The notes below the pieces were generated by a model. That model had not been told where the DNA came from and searched no databases. It saw nothing but the letters and a program-made list of their open reading frames with translations. DNA of 64,000 nt from Viola odorata (Eukaryota > Streptophyta > Magnoliopsida > Malpighiales > Violaceae). The DNA lies in assembly GCA_963691705.1 (NCBI GenBank), contig OY829542.1, positions 18,896,579 to 18,960,578 on the forward strand, written 5' to 3'. Positions 24,790-36,215 of the stretch are shown piece after piece; the first letter of the stretch is position 1, and each line of letters begins with the position of its first letter. The position numbers were made by a program, and so were the translations under genes.

Positions 24790-25737
24790 ATGGCCACTTC
24801 TACTCCTACCTCTTCCACAACCACCTCAACCATCATAAACATCACAAATCCGAGCCATTTTATCTCTCTCAAACTGACAAATCGCAATTATCTCTTCTGG
24901 AAAGATCTTGTCGAACCTTACCTCACCGGGTTAGGCCTGCTCGGTTATATCAATGGTACGCTTGCTTGTCCACCTCCTACCATTGCTGGCGAGGAATCAC
25001 AGCCAGCTACTGCCAATCCTGCTTATCAGCTATGGATCCAACAAGATAGTCTTATCATCAGCACTCTCCGATCTTCTCTCTCAGAAGAAACAATGGGCCT
25101 TGTTAGTGGGATTACAACTTCACATCAGATATGGCAGACGCTAGCCTCCTCACTCGCATCCCCCTCTAACACCCGGATCTCAACCCTACATCAAGGTCTA
25201 CATGAGCTCTTGTTCGACTCAAGTGACTCGATTTCAGTATTTCTTCACCGAGCTAAGGCCATTGCAGATGAATTAATGGCAGCTGGGCGACCAATCTCCA
25301 CCGCAGACCTCAATGTTCATATCTTTCGAGCACTCAACAAACATGATGATTATAAGTCTCTCGTCACCACACTCAATGCTCGAGTCGAACCTGTCCAATT
25401 CAATGACCTCATCAGCCTCTATCTCTCCCAGGAATTCCTCAACAAACCAATCACTACTCCTACTCCCACTCCCCAACAAACCATCAACACTCCTATGTCT
25501 CCACCAACCACCCCTCATCTCGCCAACAATACTCAACGCACTACGAACCACTCTCCTTCATCATCCTATCGAGGTAGCCGTTATTCTGGTAGTGGACGTG
25601 GTCGTGGCCGCTATAATAACCGAGGTGGTCGTAGTGACTATGGACAAGAACGCACTCCAAGTGGCCGACCATGGTGCACATACTGTTCAAAAGCAGGCCA
25701 TCTGGCTGCAACTTGCTATCAGCGGTTCCCTCAATGA
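24790..25737 (+). CDS. Copia gag (capsid and zinc knuckle)
   Basis: The 315-residue protein would form the virus-like particle of the retrotransposon. It has the plant Copia Gag layout: a short Ser/Thr-rich N-terminus, the capsid region starting SLKLTNRNYLFWKDLVEPYL, the conserved block SLYLSQEFL near residue 220, an RG/Gly-rich basic stretch (about residues 260-290) and a single CCHC knuckle CTYCSKAGHLAATC near the end. The ATG at 24790 is the first good start after a 740-bp leader. The frame closes with TGA (25735-25737) exactly between the knuckle and the protease, and the protease continues in the same frame beyond it. This may be decay or a read-through arrangement. Confidence 0.9.
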   Translation: MATSTPTSSTTTSTIINITNPSHFISLKLTNRNYLFWKDLVEPYLTGLGLLGYINGTLACPPPTIAGEESQPATANPAYQLWIQQDSLIISTLRSSLSEETMGLVSGITTSHQIWQTLASSLASPSNTRISTLHQGLHELLFDSSDSISVFLHRAKAIADELMAAGRPISTADLNVHIFRALNKHDDYKSLVTTLNARVEPVQFNDLISLYLSQEFLNKPITTPTPTPQQTINTPMSPPTTPHLANNTQRTTNHSPSSSYRGSRYSGSGRGRGRYNNRGGRSDYGQERTPSGRPWCTYCSKAGHLAATCYQRFPQ

Positions 25738-28700
25738 TCCTTTGATCCCCGCGCCAACTCTGTCATGCACTCTCCGTCTGCACACCACGACTATTGGTAC
25801 CCTGATACAGGTGCCTCACATCATGTGACCCCTAATCTATCACAACTCTCTCAATACCAAGATTATCACGGATCTGACTCTCTGGAACTCAGCAATGGTA
25901 AGCATGTTCCAATCGCTCATATCGGTAAAGGTTTCTTACCCACTCTATCCCAACCTCTTAAATTATCATCTATTCTTCATGTTCCAGCACTAAATAAACC
26001 ATTACTTTCTGTTCAAAAACTTGCACAAGATAATAATGCCTACTGGACTTTTGACTCAAATTCTTTTTCTCTAAAGGATATGGCAACCAAGACTACGCTG
26101 CTGGACGGACCGAGTAGACATGACTTGTATCATCTTCAATCATCATCAAGTGTCCCACTAAATAAAAAACCCTCACTCAGAGCACAACCCTTTCCATCTT
26201 CATCATCTCCTACTATCAACTCCGTAGAACGTGTCCCTATTCCCTTATGGCACCAACGTCTAGGCCATCCCAATGCCAAGGTTCTTACCTATGTTATCTC
26301 TCAATTTAATCTACCTGTATTACACAATAGATCAAATAAATTGCAAAAGTTCTTCTGTCCTTCGTGTCCAATGGGAAAATTATCTCGACAACACCTTCCT
26401 CTTACTGGTCACACAACGTCATCACCCCTTGAACTCATTCACTCTGATGTCTGGGGACCATCTCCATGTGTGTCACCCACTGGCCATAAATACTATGTCA
26501 TCTTTGTAGACGATTATTCAAAATTCACATGGTATTATCCCCTATCAAAAAAATCTGATGTATTCCATACTTTTAAAACATTTCAAACCTTTATCGAACG
26601 TCAATTTCAAAAACAAATAAAATCAGTCCAAACCGATTGGGGTGGGGAGTATCGCAAACTAAATCAATATTTCTCTTCCTTAGGAATTCGTCATCGTATA
26701 ATGTGCCCACACACACATGAGCAACAAGGTCAAGTTGAACGTAAGCATAGACACATTGTTGACACTGGTCTTTCTCTTCTTGCCAATGCCAATCTTCCAC
26801 TAAAATTCTGGGTTTATGCCATGGAAACAACCGTTTATCTCATCAATCATCTACCTACACTTGTTCTCAAAAATCAATCACCATATCAAAAATTATTTCA
26901 CCAGATTCCAGATTATAAATTCCTCAAAATCTTTGGTTGTCTATGCTTTCCGTATCTCAGACCATACAATACCCACAAATTTGATTATCGGTCTCACCCT
27001 TGTGTCTTTCTTGGTTACAGTCCTCTCCACCTTGGGTATCGATGTCTAGACAGGTCCACTGGTAGAATTTATGTGGCTCGCCATGTCATCTTTGATGAGA
27101 ATACATATCCATTTATCAAAACAGGCCCTCCACTCTCCTCTCCATCCAAGAATCACACTACTGTTCTTGTACCAAACCCATTACTATCCACTACAATCAT
27201 TCCTCCATCTCAGCCACTTCCAAACACTCAATCAACTCATCCCAATCAAGGTCAGTCGTCCACTACTCACTCAGTCATTCAGTCTACTCCATCCTCCACT
27301 TCCTGCTCGTCACCACCAGCATATCAACAGGCACCTTGCATGTCTACTCAGTCCGGCAGCACTCTTAGTCCATACCCGAATCCCACCACAACACCTACAT
27401 CCCAGCCGAACCAACAACTACTCTTAAAACCCATCACATGACCCTACGTCCCACTAAACATCCCAATCCAAAATATGCAAACTCAACCACTACACAATCT
27501 TCTCTCACCACATCTGAACCGTCCTGCTTCACCGAAGCTAACAAAGATCCCTTATGGAGAAATGCAATGACAGAGGAGTTGAATGCCCTACTATCCACTG
27601 GCACTTGGACTCTCATACCAAGAAAACCACACATGAATGTCATTGGCAATAAATGGGTTTTCCGAATCAAACGACGGTCCGATGGTACCATTGAACGCTA
27701 CAAAGCCCGTCTAGTCGCAAAAGGATTTCACCAAATTGAGGGGCTAGACTATGGTGAAACATTCAGCCCAGTTGTTAAACCACCTTCTATTCGTACTATC
27801 CTCAGTATTGCCACTTCTCTCAATTGGCCTTTGTGCCAACTTGATGTCCACAATGCTTTTCTTCATGGTGAGTTACAGGAACAGGTATACATGGAACAAC
27901 CGACTGGATTTCACGACTCCCATCATGCTACACATGTTTATCTACTGAAGAAATCTCTCTATGGTCTCAAGCAAGCACCTCGGGCTTGGTATCGACGCTT
28001 GAGTGAATTCCTCCAATCAACTAGTTTCATTCCCTCTACTCTTGACACATCTCTTTTCATACTCAACAAAGGGGGCCTAATTGTCTACATTCTTATTTAT
28101 GTTGATGATATCATTATTACTGGCAACAATGTGTGTTTCCTAGAACAGACCATCTCCACACTTGGCAAGGCCTTTAAGCTACGAGACCTGGGTGCACTCA
28201 ACTTCTTTCTTGGTATCTCTGTCATACGATCTAAAGCAGGACTCTTCTTATCTCAACAACAATATGCTACAAACATTCTCTCTCGGGTCGGTATGGCTAA
28301 CTGTAAGCCGCTCCACACACCATCAACATCTGACTCTGAGTTGGCTAAATCCACCGCATCTGCCAACTTCGCCAATCCAACTCTTTATCGTTCTACTGTT
28401 GGATCTCTCTTATATTTAACAATGACCCGACCAGATCTCACATACGCTGTCAACCGAGTGTGTCAATTCATGCATGCACCATCTGATTTACACTGGAACT
28501 ATGTCAAACGCATTCTTCGATACCTACAAGGAACCACCAACCTTGGTCTTTTCTACTCAGCAGCTAGTCCACTTCGAGTCCAAGTTTTCACAGATGCTGA
28601 TTGGGCCGGCAATCAGCAAGATCGCAAGTCCACTGGGGGGTTTCTTACTTATCTCGGTTGCAACCTCATTACCTGGCAAGCTAAGAAACAAAGAACGGTT

Positions 28701-29285
28701 GCCCGCAGTTCCACTGAAGCTGAATACAAATCACTCGCTGATGGAGCAGCTGATGTTGTCTGGCTATGAAATTTCCTCTGTGAATTAGGCTATACCAAAT
28801 TACCACCTCCCATCCTATGGTGCGACAATCTTGGTGCCACCTACATGGCAGCCAACCCAGTCTTTCATGCTCGTACAAAACACGTCGAGGTCGACTTTCA
28901 TTTTGTACGGGATCTTGTCAAGAAAGGTGAACTCTCTGTCCAGTACGTCTCCACAACCGATCAGCTGGCCGATGTATTAACTAAGTCTCTATCCACAAAA
29001 AGGTTTAATTTTCTTCGATCCAAACTGAGTCTGGTGACATTCCCCTCCTCAGCTTGCGGGGGAGTATTGAGCCCATCCAGCAACAGCAAACCCAACAACA
29101 GTAACAAGCCTGTTGAATATAATATAAATCCTATCATGCACCAAAGTTCAAGTCCAATCTCTACATCGGCATGCACTCCTCCACCTACCATGTACCAAAG
29201 TCTAAGTCCAAGATCTTTGCACCCTCCAGCCACTAATGTTGAGATTCTGCACTGCTCAAAGTCAGATATACAGTTGTGTAAATAG
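25738..29285 (+). pseudogene. Copia pol (protease-integrase-RT-RNase H), broken
   Basis: Domains in order: aspartic protease (WYPDTGASHHV, about 25795), GAG-pre-integrase with the HHCC zinc site (WHQRLGHPN .. CPSCPMGK, about 26250-26385), integrase core (Asp in HSDVWGPS, Asp in QTDWGGEY, Glu in GQVERKHRHI, 26440-26760), reverse transcriptase (WVFRIKRRSDGTIERYKARL onward; catalytic YVDD at about 28095-28110) and RNase H (FTDADWAGNQQDRKST, STEAEYKSL; about 28590-28740). Breaks: the reading frame changes within the Pro/Ser/Thr-rich linker between integrase and RT, the upstream frame ending in TGA at 27439-27441; and TGA interrupts RNase H at 28767-28769, in a context where Copia proteins usually have Arg. 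The last frame runs through the polypurine tract into the 3' LTR. Confidence 0.92.
29051..29064 (+). other. Polypurine tract of the Copia element
   Basis: CAGCTTGCGGGGGAG directly precedes the 3' LTR; its GCGGGGGAG part is the expected primer site for plus-strand DNA synthesis. It lies in the expected position but is short and not purely purine. Confidence 0.6.
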
Positions 29286-29353
29286 TAGCAGTTATGTTAG
29301 TATAAATACCCTCCAGTTCTATTGTAATACTTAAGCAATTCTCAGTATCTATA
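29065..29353 (+). repeat. 3' LTR of the Copia element
   Basis: 289 bp, from TATTGAGCCC to ATCTATA. It is nearly identical to the 5' LTR outside two indels: the MITE, present only in the 5' copy, and a 54-bp block, present only here. It shows the pre-insertion state of the MITE site. Confidence 0.94.
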
Positions 29354-29358
29354 TGGGT

Positions 29359-31034
29359 AGTTCGGGTTACTGTTGGGTTGCATGATTTATTGGTACTGAT
29401 TTGGGTGAGTTATTTTGAATTGGAGAGAGCTTGGTAGCCGGCCATGGTGGCCGACATTGTAGAGAAGAAGAAGAAGAAGAAGAGTGGGGTGACGGGAAAG
29501 AAAAATGCAAAGGTGATGGGCCTTGGCCCATCCATGTTTTAAAAATTAAAATTTGGGCCTGGCTTGTGCCAAGCCCATTTTTTAATGCTCAAATTTTCGA
29601 CGTGGGACCCACTTATTTTTCGTCAAAAATATGAAAATATTCGTATGCTTATATAACATGTTAATTTGCATGAAATATCCGTATGCTTTTATTTTTGTGT
29701 TTAAACGATATTAAAAGGCTCGTATGCTATTTTCATTTTTTTAATATCATATGAATCGTTTAAATGTTCGTATTGCTATTTTCATGTTTTAAAAATCGTA
29801 TGAATTGTTTATATGTCCGTATGCCATTTTTGTATTTTAATTATCATAAAAACTATTCGTATGCTTGTATGTTGTAATTAATTTGTTTATGCCATGTTCA
29901 TTTAATTAAATGCATGTTGTAATTAATTTGTTTATGCCATGTTTATTTAATTAAATACATGTTGTAATTAATTTATTTATGCCATGTTTTATTTAATTAA
30001 ATGCTTGCATACTTTAATTAATTTGTTTATGCCATGTTTATTTAATTAATTGTCTATTTGTCATAAATTAAATAAATGTTTGCATGCGCTTTTCTTATTT
30101 ATTTATTTTCGAAAACGTTGCTAACACTCTCAATTTGCAAGGAAGATCAAGAGCACGCAATGCAAGTACGTCTTTCTTCTAAGTCTCTTTTATTTATTTA
30201 ATGTCTTTCGCAAATATTATTTTCATGTATGTTATCTAAAAATGCTAAAAAACTTATAATTATATGCATGATAAAATCCATCCACATGCTTACATGTTTA
30301 CATCACTCGCGTTTAAATGCCATGAGATTAATTGTTTTCTTTGTTAAATGCTATGCATGGTGGCTTCGAATCCCACTCGGTTATATGCATTCACGAAAAT
30401 GGTACTATGTTAGTATTATCCATGTTAGGATCACTTAGTAATTAATTAATTAATCATGCATGGCTCGATGAAAAGGGGGAACGTCCGCTCTAGCATAACG
30501 AACAAACGGTAACCCCGTCCTTCGTGTCCCGATCGGAAATAACATGTCCCAACGAAATATGCTAAGATGTAACGTCACCTTGGAGGGCCAAATCGTGTCA
30601 AAAATGTTTAGATAATCGGAAAGTGACCCAATTCTGGTAAGTGAACTCTGTTGGCACGATCCAATCATTAGCCGATGTAAATGATTGGAAAGTGACTTGA
30701 GTTCGTGGGAAGAGGAGGTTGACATGCTTCGGTCGTTTAAACAAATCTTTGTATATCAAAACTGTATTCAAACACCTTATAACCGGTAACCTTTTTAGGG
30801 TGTGACTTGGGTGCCTAACACCTTCCCAAGTCCACAATACGACCTCGAACCGTTGTTCAACGGTTTAGACCAATTGTGCCTTAGTTTTTTTATTTTTTAT
30901 GCCATGACGCTTAGGTTCCCTAAACCTTAGAAATTAGGGTGGCGACTTCATTATATTATGCGAAGCATCCATTTATGCTTAGCATCCGCCGCAAACCGTA
31001 AACTCATTTTTCAAACGAAAAAGGGGGTGCGACA
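29359..31034 (+). repeat. 5' LTR of the Tat-like element, right part
   Basis: Continues the LTR beyond the Copia insertion and ends GTGCGACA. Positions 29383-31034 are matched almost base for base by 40169-41763. It contains a run of AT-rich units of about 43-50 bp at 29865-30060 (TGTAATTAATTTGTTTATG followed by CCATGTT); the 3' LTR carries one unit fewer. Confidence 0.9.
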
Positions 31035-31057
31035 GTTTGGCGACTTCACTGGGGACT
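31035..31057 (+). other. Primer-binding site of the Tat-like element
   Basis: Directly after the LTR terminus CA come a G and then TTTGGCGACTTCACTGGGGA. The TGGCGAC .. CTGGGGA pattern is typical of the primer-binding region of Tat/Ogre elements. Which tRNA it matches was not determined. Confidence 0.7.
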
Positions 31058-32959
31058 AGTAGGGTCGAAGCCGGTTTTTTTTAAGGTGTTTGTTTTATTT
31101 ATTTATTTTTTTACTTTCTTTAATAAACTATTTTCGTGACTATTTGTTATTGCTTTGATCAACTGTCATATGCATTGCATGCATAGGCCCTACACCCAGG
31201 GGTCGCCTTACCAAATAAGTTTAGGACGGGGAGTAAGGACACCTCGGGACACGAGTCCTGGGTAATGTTCTCGAAACCCAACCCGCTCGAACCCTTAAAG
31301 CTAGCCGGACGGTTGGCCTCCATTCTAGTACGCGGATTCAGCCGACATGATTCAATCATTTGCCTATGTAAATGGTTGGAAAGTGGCCTGAATTCGTAGG
31401 AAGGAATAGGTGGTCGCCTTACGACACTTTTTGGACCATTCTATGGTATCGTCGGGAACCTTCAGGCCGTTAGAACTTTAGTCAACGTCAAAAGCCCCCA
31501 TCACGTGCATCATACTTGTTTTGTCGTGGCTTGGTTTACCACGTTTTCTACGTTTTTTTCTCCCTTCCGCGCTATTTTTAGTAATGCATGTAAAGAGCCT
31601 AGTAACACATTTTTTGCGAATCACTAATACTGAAACTCTGTTTTACTTTCCCCAAGACCCATCCCGCTTGTTCAAATGACAGTGCCTGCGCTACTTTCAC
31701 TTGATACTTTTTGGGGGAAGAAGTTTCGGGAATCAAGTTGCACGAGGGGATATGTTGAAATCTGATTTTCATTTCCGATATTGCGGCCAAGATTGGGATA
31801 GAGGAAGTGGTGATGCAAAAAGGAGAGATTGCGTCATTAGAATATGTTTGATGAGCAAACAGATCCCGACTTCCAAGATTGACGCCTTCAGAATCGAGCA
31901 TCTGTTGCTTAGATTTTTCTTTTTTACCCCATGTAACAATGTTCCTAGACTTTATCTACTAGCCTTTAGATAAATCTAGATAGTTAATGGTTGTAACCCC
32001 TTTTGGACGAAAAAAATATCAATGGCAAAATTCGTAGTTATTTGGATAATTACGAAATGCATTTTTCTCTCTCTCGCATATCCAAAAGACATCGAACGAC
32101 CATCGCCTACGATCAAATCAACCTTCCCCACCAAAATGAACCATATATAAAGCCCACCAAAAAAAAACACATGAAGGACTGACCTTGAAAAAAAAAACAC
32201 ACTCACAAAAAATTCAGAACGCAAGAAGTAGTTGTTTTGGGTTCAGCTGCACACTCTTTTATCTTGGCCAATATGAATGCAATTGGCTAGGAATTTTCAC
32301 TTTACCAAAAAAAACATTCGTAACACATAGAACTCCACCCTTACCAAATTTCATAATCTTCGGAACAACCCATTTTTTCCAAACGAATTCGGAACACAAA
32401 GACAGCTCTATTTCTCGGCCTCAGCTGCGCAATCTTTTGTCCTGGCCAAAATGAAGATGATTGGCACCGAATTTACACTAGACCAAAACATGAAAGATGT
32501 TTAAAATAGGCCAAAATTTAACCATACAAAATTTCATAAAGTTCTGGGCAGCCAATATTTCACAACAAAAATTCGGAACGCAAGGGAAGTTCACACTTTC
32601 TCGGCCTCAGCTGCGCAATCTTTTGTCTCGGCCAATACGAATACGTTTGGCTCCAAATTTTCACTCAACCAAAACACGAAAGATGTTCATCACACATAGA
32701 AATCTACCCCCACAAAATTTCAGAATTTTCGGAACAGCAAATCTCTCACAAAAAATTAGAACGCAGGGGCAGATGCTTCTCGGTTTCAGCCGCACGATCT
32801 TTTGTCTTGGCCAAAATGGAGATGATTTGCTTGGATTGTAAACTCGGTCAAAACATAAAACATGTCCATAACACATTGAAGTATATCCCTACAAAATTTC
32901 AGACTTTTACGAGTATCATAGACCGACAAAAGTCGCGATGGACTCCCTAACCTGTCTCT

Positions 32960-32994
32960 GGCGGTATACCGCCTGGCCCCTGGCGGTATACCGC
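32960..32994. repeat. Palindrome pair in the Tat leader, first copy
   Basis: The perfect palindrome GGCGGTATACCGCC (32960-32973) is followed after 9 bp by GCGGTATACCGC (32983-32994), so the two can also pair with each other. Confidence 0.9.
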
Positions 32995-33558
32995 TAGCTT
33001 CGGCTCCGAAATTAGTTTTTCACCCCCAAATCATCCGCTCAGCTGCGCGATCTTTTGTTTTGGCCGATATCAACGTGATTTACTCAGAATTTCCGCTCGG
33101 CCAAAACATGAAAGGTGTTCCCAACATGTTGAAGTTCACTCACGCCAAGTTTCAGAAAGTTCTGAGCAGTCAATCTCTTGCAAAAAATTCTAGACTCAAG
33201 GACAGTGGCTCTACTCGGTCACAGCTGCGTGTTCTTTTGTTTTGGCCAACATCAACACCATCAGCTAAGAATTTCCGCTTGGCCAAAACACGAAAGATGT
33301 TTACAACACCTTAAAGAGTTTCCATACCAAAAATGGGGTTTCTCCAAGCAGCGCATCGCTCACAAATGATCCGGGAATAAGGAGGATAGTTTTCTCGATC
33401 TCAGCCGCGCGATCTTTTGTCTCGGCCAATATGAACGCGTTCGGCTCAGAATTTCCGCTCGGCCAAAACACCTTTGTTGAAGTATGTTCCTACCAAATTT
33501 CAGAATTTTTGGAGCAGTACGCCTCGGCCAAAAGCAAGGCCCGCGAAAGGCCATCTCT

Positions 33559-33595
33559 GGCGGTATACCGCCTGGACCCTAGCGGTATACCGCTA
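33559..33595. repeat. Palindrome pair in the Tat leader, second copy
   Basis: GGCGGTATACCGCC (33559-33572) and the 16-bp perfect palindrome TAGCGGTATACCGCTA (33580-33595). Same arrangement as at 32960-32994, one higher-order repeat (about 600 bp) downstream. Confidence 0.9.
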
Positions 33596-34331
33596 GCTTC
33601 GGCTCCAAAATCAGTTTTTCACCCCCAAAATCATTCGTTCAGCCGCGCGCTCATTTATTTTGGCTAATATCGATGTGATGGGCTCAGAATTTCCGTTCGA
33701 CTAAAACATGAAAGATGTTCACAACACATTGAAGTATGCCCACACCAAATTTCAGAGCATTTGGGGTGACAAATCTCTAGGAAATTATTTAGGCATGAGG
33801 ATAGCCACTCTACTCAGTCCCAGCTGCGCGTTCTTTCATTTTGGCCAATATAAATATATTCGGCTCAGAATTTCCGTTCGACCAAAACACGAAAGATGTT
33901 CGTAACACCTTGACGAATGTCCATACCAAAAATGGGATTTTTCCGAGCAGCCTATCACTCACAAATAATTCGGACATAAGGAGGACAGTTTTCTCGGTCT
34001 CAGCCGTGCGATCTTTTGTCTCGGCCAATATGAATGAGTTCGGCTCAGAATTTCCGCTTGGTCAAAACACGAAAGATGTTGACTTCGGGATGAAGTATGC
34101 CCATACCAAGGATCGAAGCTTCCTGAACAATAGACCCCTCAAAAAAAAAAAAAAACCCCTTTAGAGATGACCTTAGCTACTCATTCCAGGCCACTTCAGG
34201 AGTTTCGTTAGTAACATCCAAGATCACCTCGCGTCACTAAAACGAATGAAAACTTCTCTCATATCTCCACCTAGAGCACTGACCCAAGATACACCCGTTC
34301 CTCGCTTCCCCTAAAAGTATCAAACAAGAGA

Positions 34332-36174
34332 GTGGCCGGGAGATTGATCAAAACAGCATGGGGCCTCGCATCTGCACATCATACGCATATAAATGCTTAT
34401 ACTTACGCCACTATGTTCTTTTTTTTCCTCTTACTTTTTTTTTCAGAATTTACGATAGCTCCTCGCAAGCGAGTCGCGTCGCCCAGCCTTCCGCTAACAA
34501 GATTCCAAGCAAGAAAGATGGCCGAACAAGCTAAAATCGACGAAAGGGCAGCCGCTAGGATAACCGAACTAGAAGAACAGGTCAAGATCGCCACGGAGAG
34601 GGCCGCTCGGGCCGAAAAAGAACGAGATGAGGCCATTGAAGTACCACCCGGTTTCGATTCAAGCCAAATGATGGGACCTTCCTCGTCCGTTGTTTTCGGG
34701 CCTTCAGGACCCCAAGCATTTACCCATCCCCTCTCCGGACCTTCAGGACCCCAAGCATTTACTAATCCTGGGGGTCAGTGGACATGGAATGATCCCTTCA
34801 GAGCATCGGCCGACACCAACACCAACCCTAACACTGGGGGAGAAAATATTCCAAACTTACAACATACCTTGGGTAACCTCGCCTTAAACCCCGGGCAAAA
34901 TCTGATCCGTCAAGAGGTCCCAGGATTCCACCCTCCCCAAACCCACTACAATCAGGTCATAAACCCCAATCCTATGGGGACCCAACCCCCATTTACAAAC
35001 CCAACACAACCACTAGGCATGCAAGAACCCTTTGGTACCAACCCGATCTTCACCGAAAGACCAAACATCGATAGATTGAGCCTGCTAGAAGAAAGGCTCA
35101 GAACCATCAAAGGAACCGATCTCTTTGACCCCATGGGTCCCGCCGATATGTGCATGGTCCCAGGGATCATAATGCCTCATAAATACAAAGCGCCAGATTT
35201 CGAGAAGTACACAGGGGTCGAGTGCCCAAGGACTCACCTCAGGGCCTATTGTAATAAGATGGCCGAGATAATACATAACGAGCCTCTCTTGATCCATTTG
35301 TTTAGGGAAAGCTTAGCCAAGCACGCTTTGACTTGGTACATGGGCCTAGACAGGACCAAGATCAAGACTTGGAGGGATCTATCAGATGCTTTCTTCAAAC
35401 AATATAAATTCAACATGGAGGTAGCACCGGACCGCTCCGACCTCCAAAACCTAGAGAAGAAAATGGACGAATCAGTAAAAGCATACGCCCAAAGATGGAG
35501 GGAGCTAGCGGCTAGAATTTCTCCACCTTTAAATGACAAAGAGCTCATAGCCATCTTTGTAAACACCTTCAAAGTCCCTTATTACACCTACCTCATCTCC
35601 AACCCATCGAACAACTTCTCCGACATGGTCTTAATCGCGGAAAGAGTCGAGCAAGGAATTAAGTCCGGAAAAATCACAGTTTCCGGGGCCCGAAGCAGCA
35701 CCCAAGAAAGCACCTCCCACGGGGAAGGATGTTAGTTTGGTTTCTCCCCAACATAGTTACAATCAACCTTTCCCGTCACCTCCACCACAAATACTACAAC
35801 CTACACCCTATAACCCACCAAAGAATCTAAACAACCAAAATAACCCAAGTAATCGTTGGAATCGGGATCCACTGCCACTTCTTCCCGTTCCTCTGGGGGA
35901 GATTTACAAACATCTCTTGACAGCTGGGCAAATTGCGCCGATCCCACCCCTCCTTTTCCAACCTCCTTACCCAAGGTGGTATGACCCCAACGTAAAGTGC
36001 GAATACCATTCTGGAGCACCGGGCCATCCTCTAGAAAACTGTTTTGCCTTTGAAGGAAAGGTTAATCACTTGCTCAAGAGCGGATGGATTTCTTTCGAAG
36101 GGTTAGCCAAAGTACCTAATGTGATCGCCAATCCACTTCCGAACCAGGCCCCAGGCAATGGGGGCTTCATATAG
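34332..36174 (+). pseudogene. Tat/Ogre-type gag, with one frameshift
   Basis: It would encode the structural Gag of the element. The first frame (34332-35735) holds a coiled-coil-like N-terminus (MAEQAKIDERAAARITELEE, from the ATG at 34519), repeated GPSGPQAFT segments, and the capsid-type retrotransposon gag domain (YKAPDFEKYTGVECPRTHLR, then LTWYMGLDRTKIKTWRDL and QRWRELAARISPPL). It stops at TAG 35733-35735. Gag continues in the next frame (35737-36174), with a Pro/Asn-rich linker and the zinc-knuckle-like CEYHSGAPGHPLENCFAF typical of Tat Gag, and a final stop at 36172-36174. A single-base indel near 35680-35700 explains the split. Either ATG could be the start; the segment before 34519 is hydrophobic and unlike Gag. 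Nothing resembling pol follows. Confidence 0.85.
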
Positions 36175-36191
36175 AGCTCGCGAAGAAACCT

Positions 36192-36215
36192 GGGGGGGGG
36201 GGGGGGGGGGGGGGG
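36192..36215 (+). repeat. Run of 24 guanines
   Basis: An uninterrupted G tract 18 bp after the gag stop codon. Such tracts can form G-quadruplexes in DNA or RNA and are prone to length change, so the exact count in an assembly is uncertain. Confidence 0.9.

Larger units (their letters stand above)
23543..29353 (+). mobile_element. Ty1/Copia retrotransposon inserted in the Tat 5' LTR
   Basis: Flanked by the target duplication TGGGT (23538-23542 and 29354-29358). LTRs are 23543-24037 and 29065-29353; they begin TATTGAGCCC and end ATCTATA, so the termini are TA..TA rather than TG..CA. The primer-binding site TGGTAGCGGAGC follows the 5' LTR directly, and a purine-rich GCGGGGGAG tract precedes the 3' LTR. 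Inside, on the plus strand, gag is followed by protease, integrase, reverse transcriptase and RNase H in Copia order. Three coding breaks are seen (TGA at 25735, a frame change in the integrase-RT linker, TGA at 28767), so this copy cannot make a full polyprotein. It inserted after the Tat element and before the Stowaway MITE in its own LTR. Confidence 0.95.
32236..34140 (+). repeat. Leader array of about ten 180-bp repeats in the Tat-like element
   Basis: A diverged unit carrying TCAGCTGCGCGATCTTTTGT, TTGGCCAATAT, CTCAGAATTTCCGCT and CCAAAACACGAAAGATGTT starts near 32236, 32412, 32600, 32779, 33037, 33215, 33394, 33636, 33813 and 33993. Most steps are 176-188 bp; the two longer steps (258 and 242 bp) each contain an extra block with palindromes. 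This gives a three-unit higher-order period of about 600 bp (33037 to 33636). Frames inside are short and broken, so the array is non-coding leader RNA. Confidence 0.85.

Noticed and set aside
29431..29634. 67-codon frame present again at 40217-40420
   Set aside because: Both copies lie in the two LTRs of the same Tat-like element; the identity reflects LTR identity, not a gene family.
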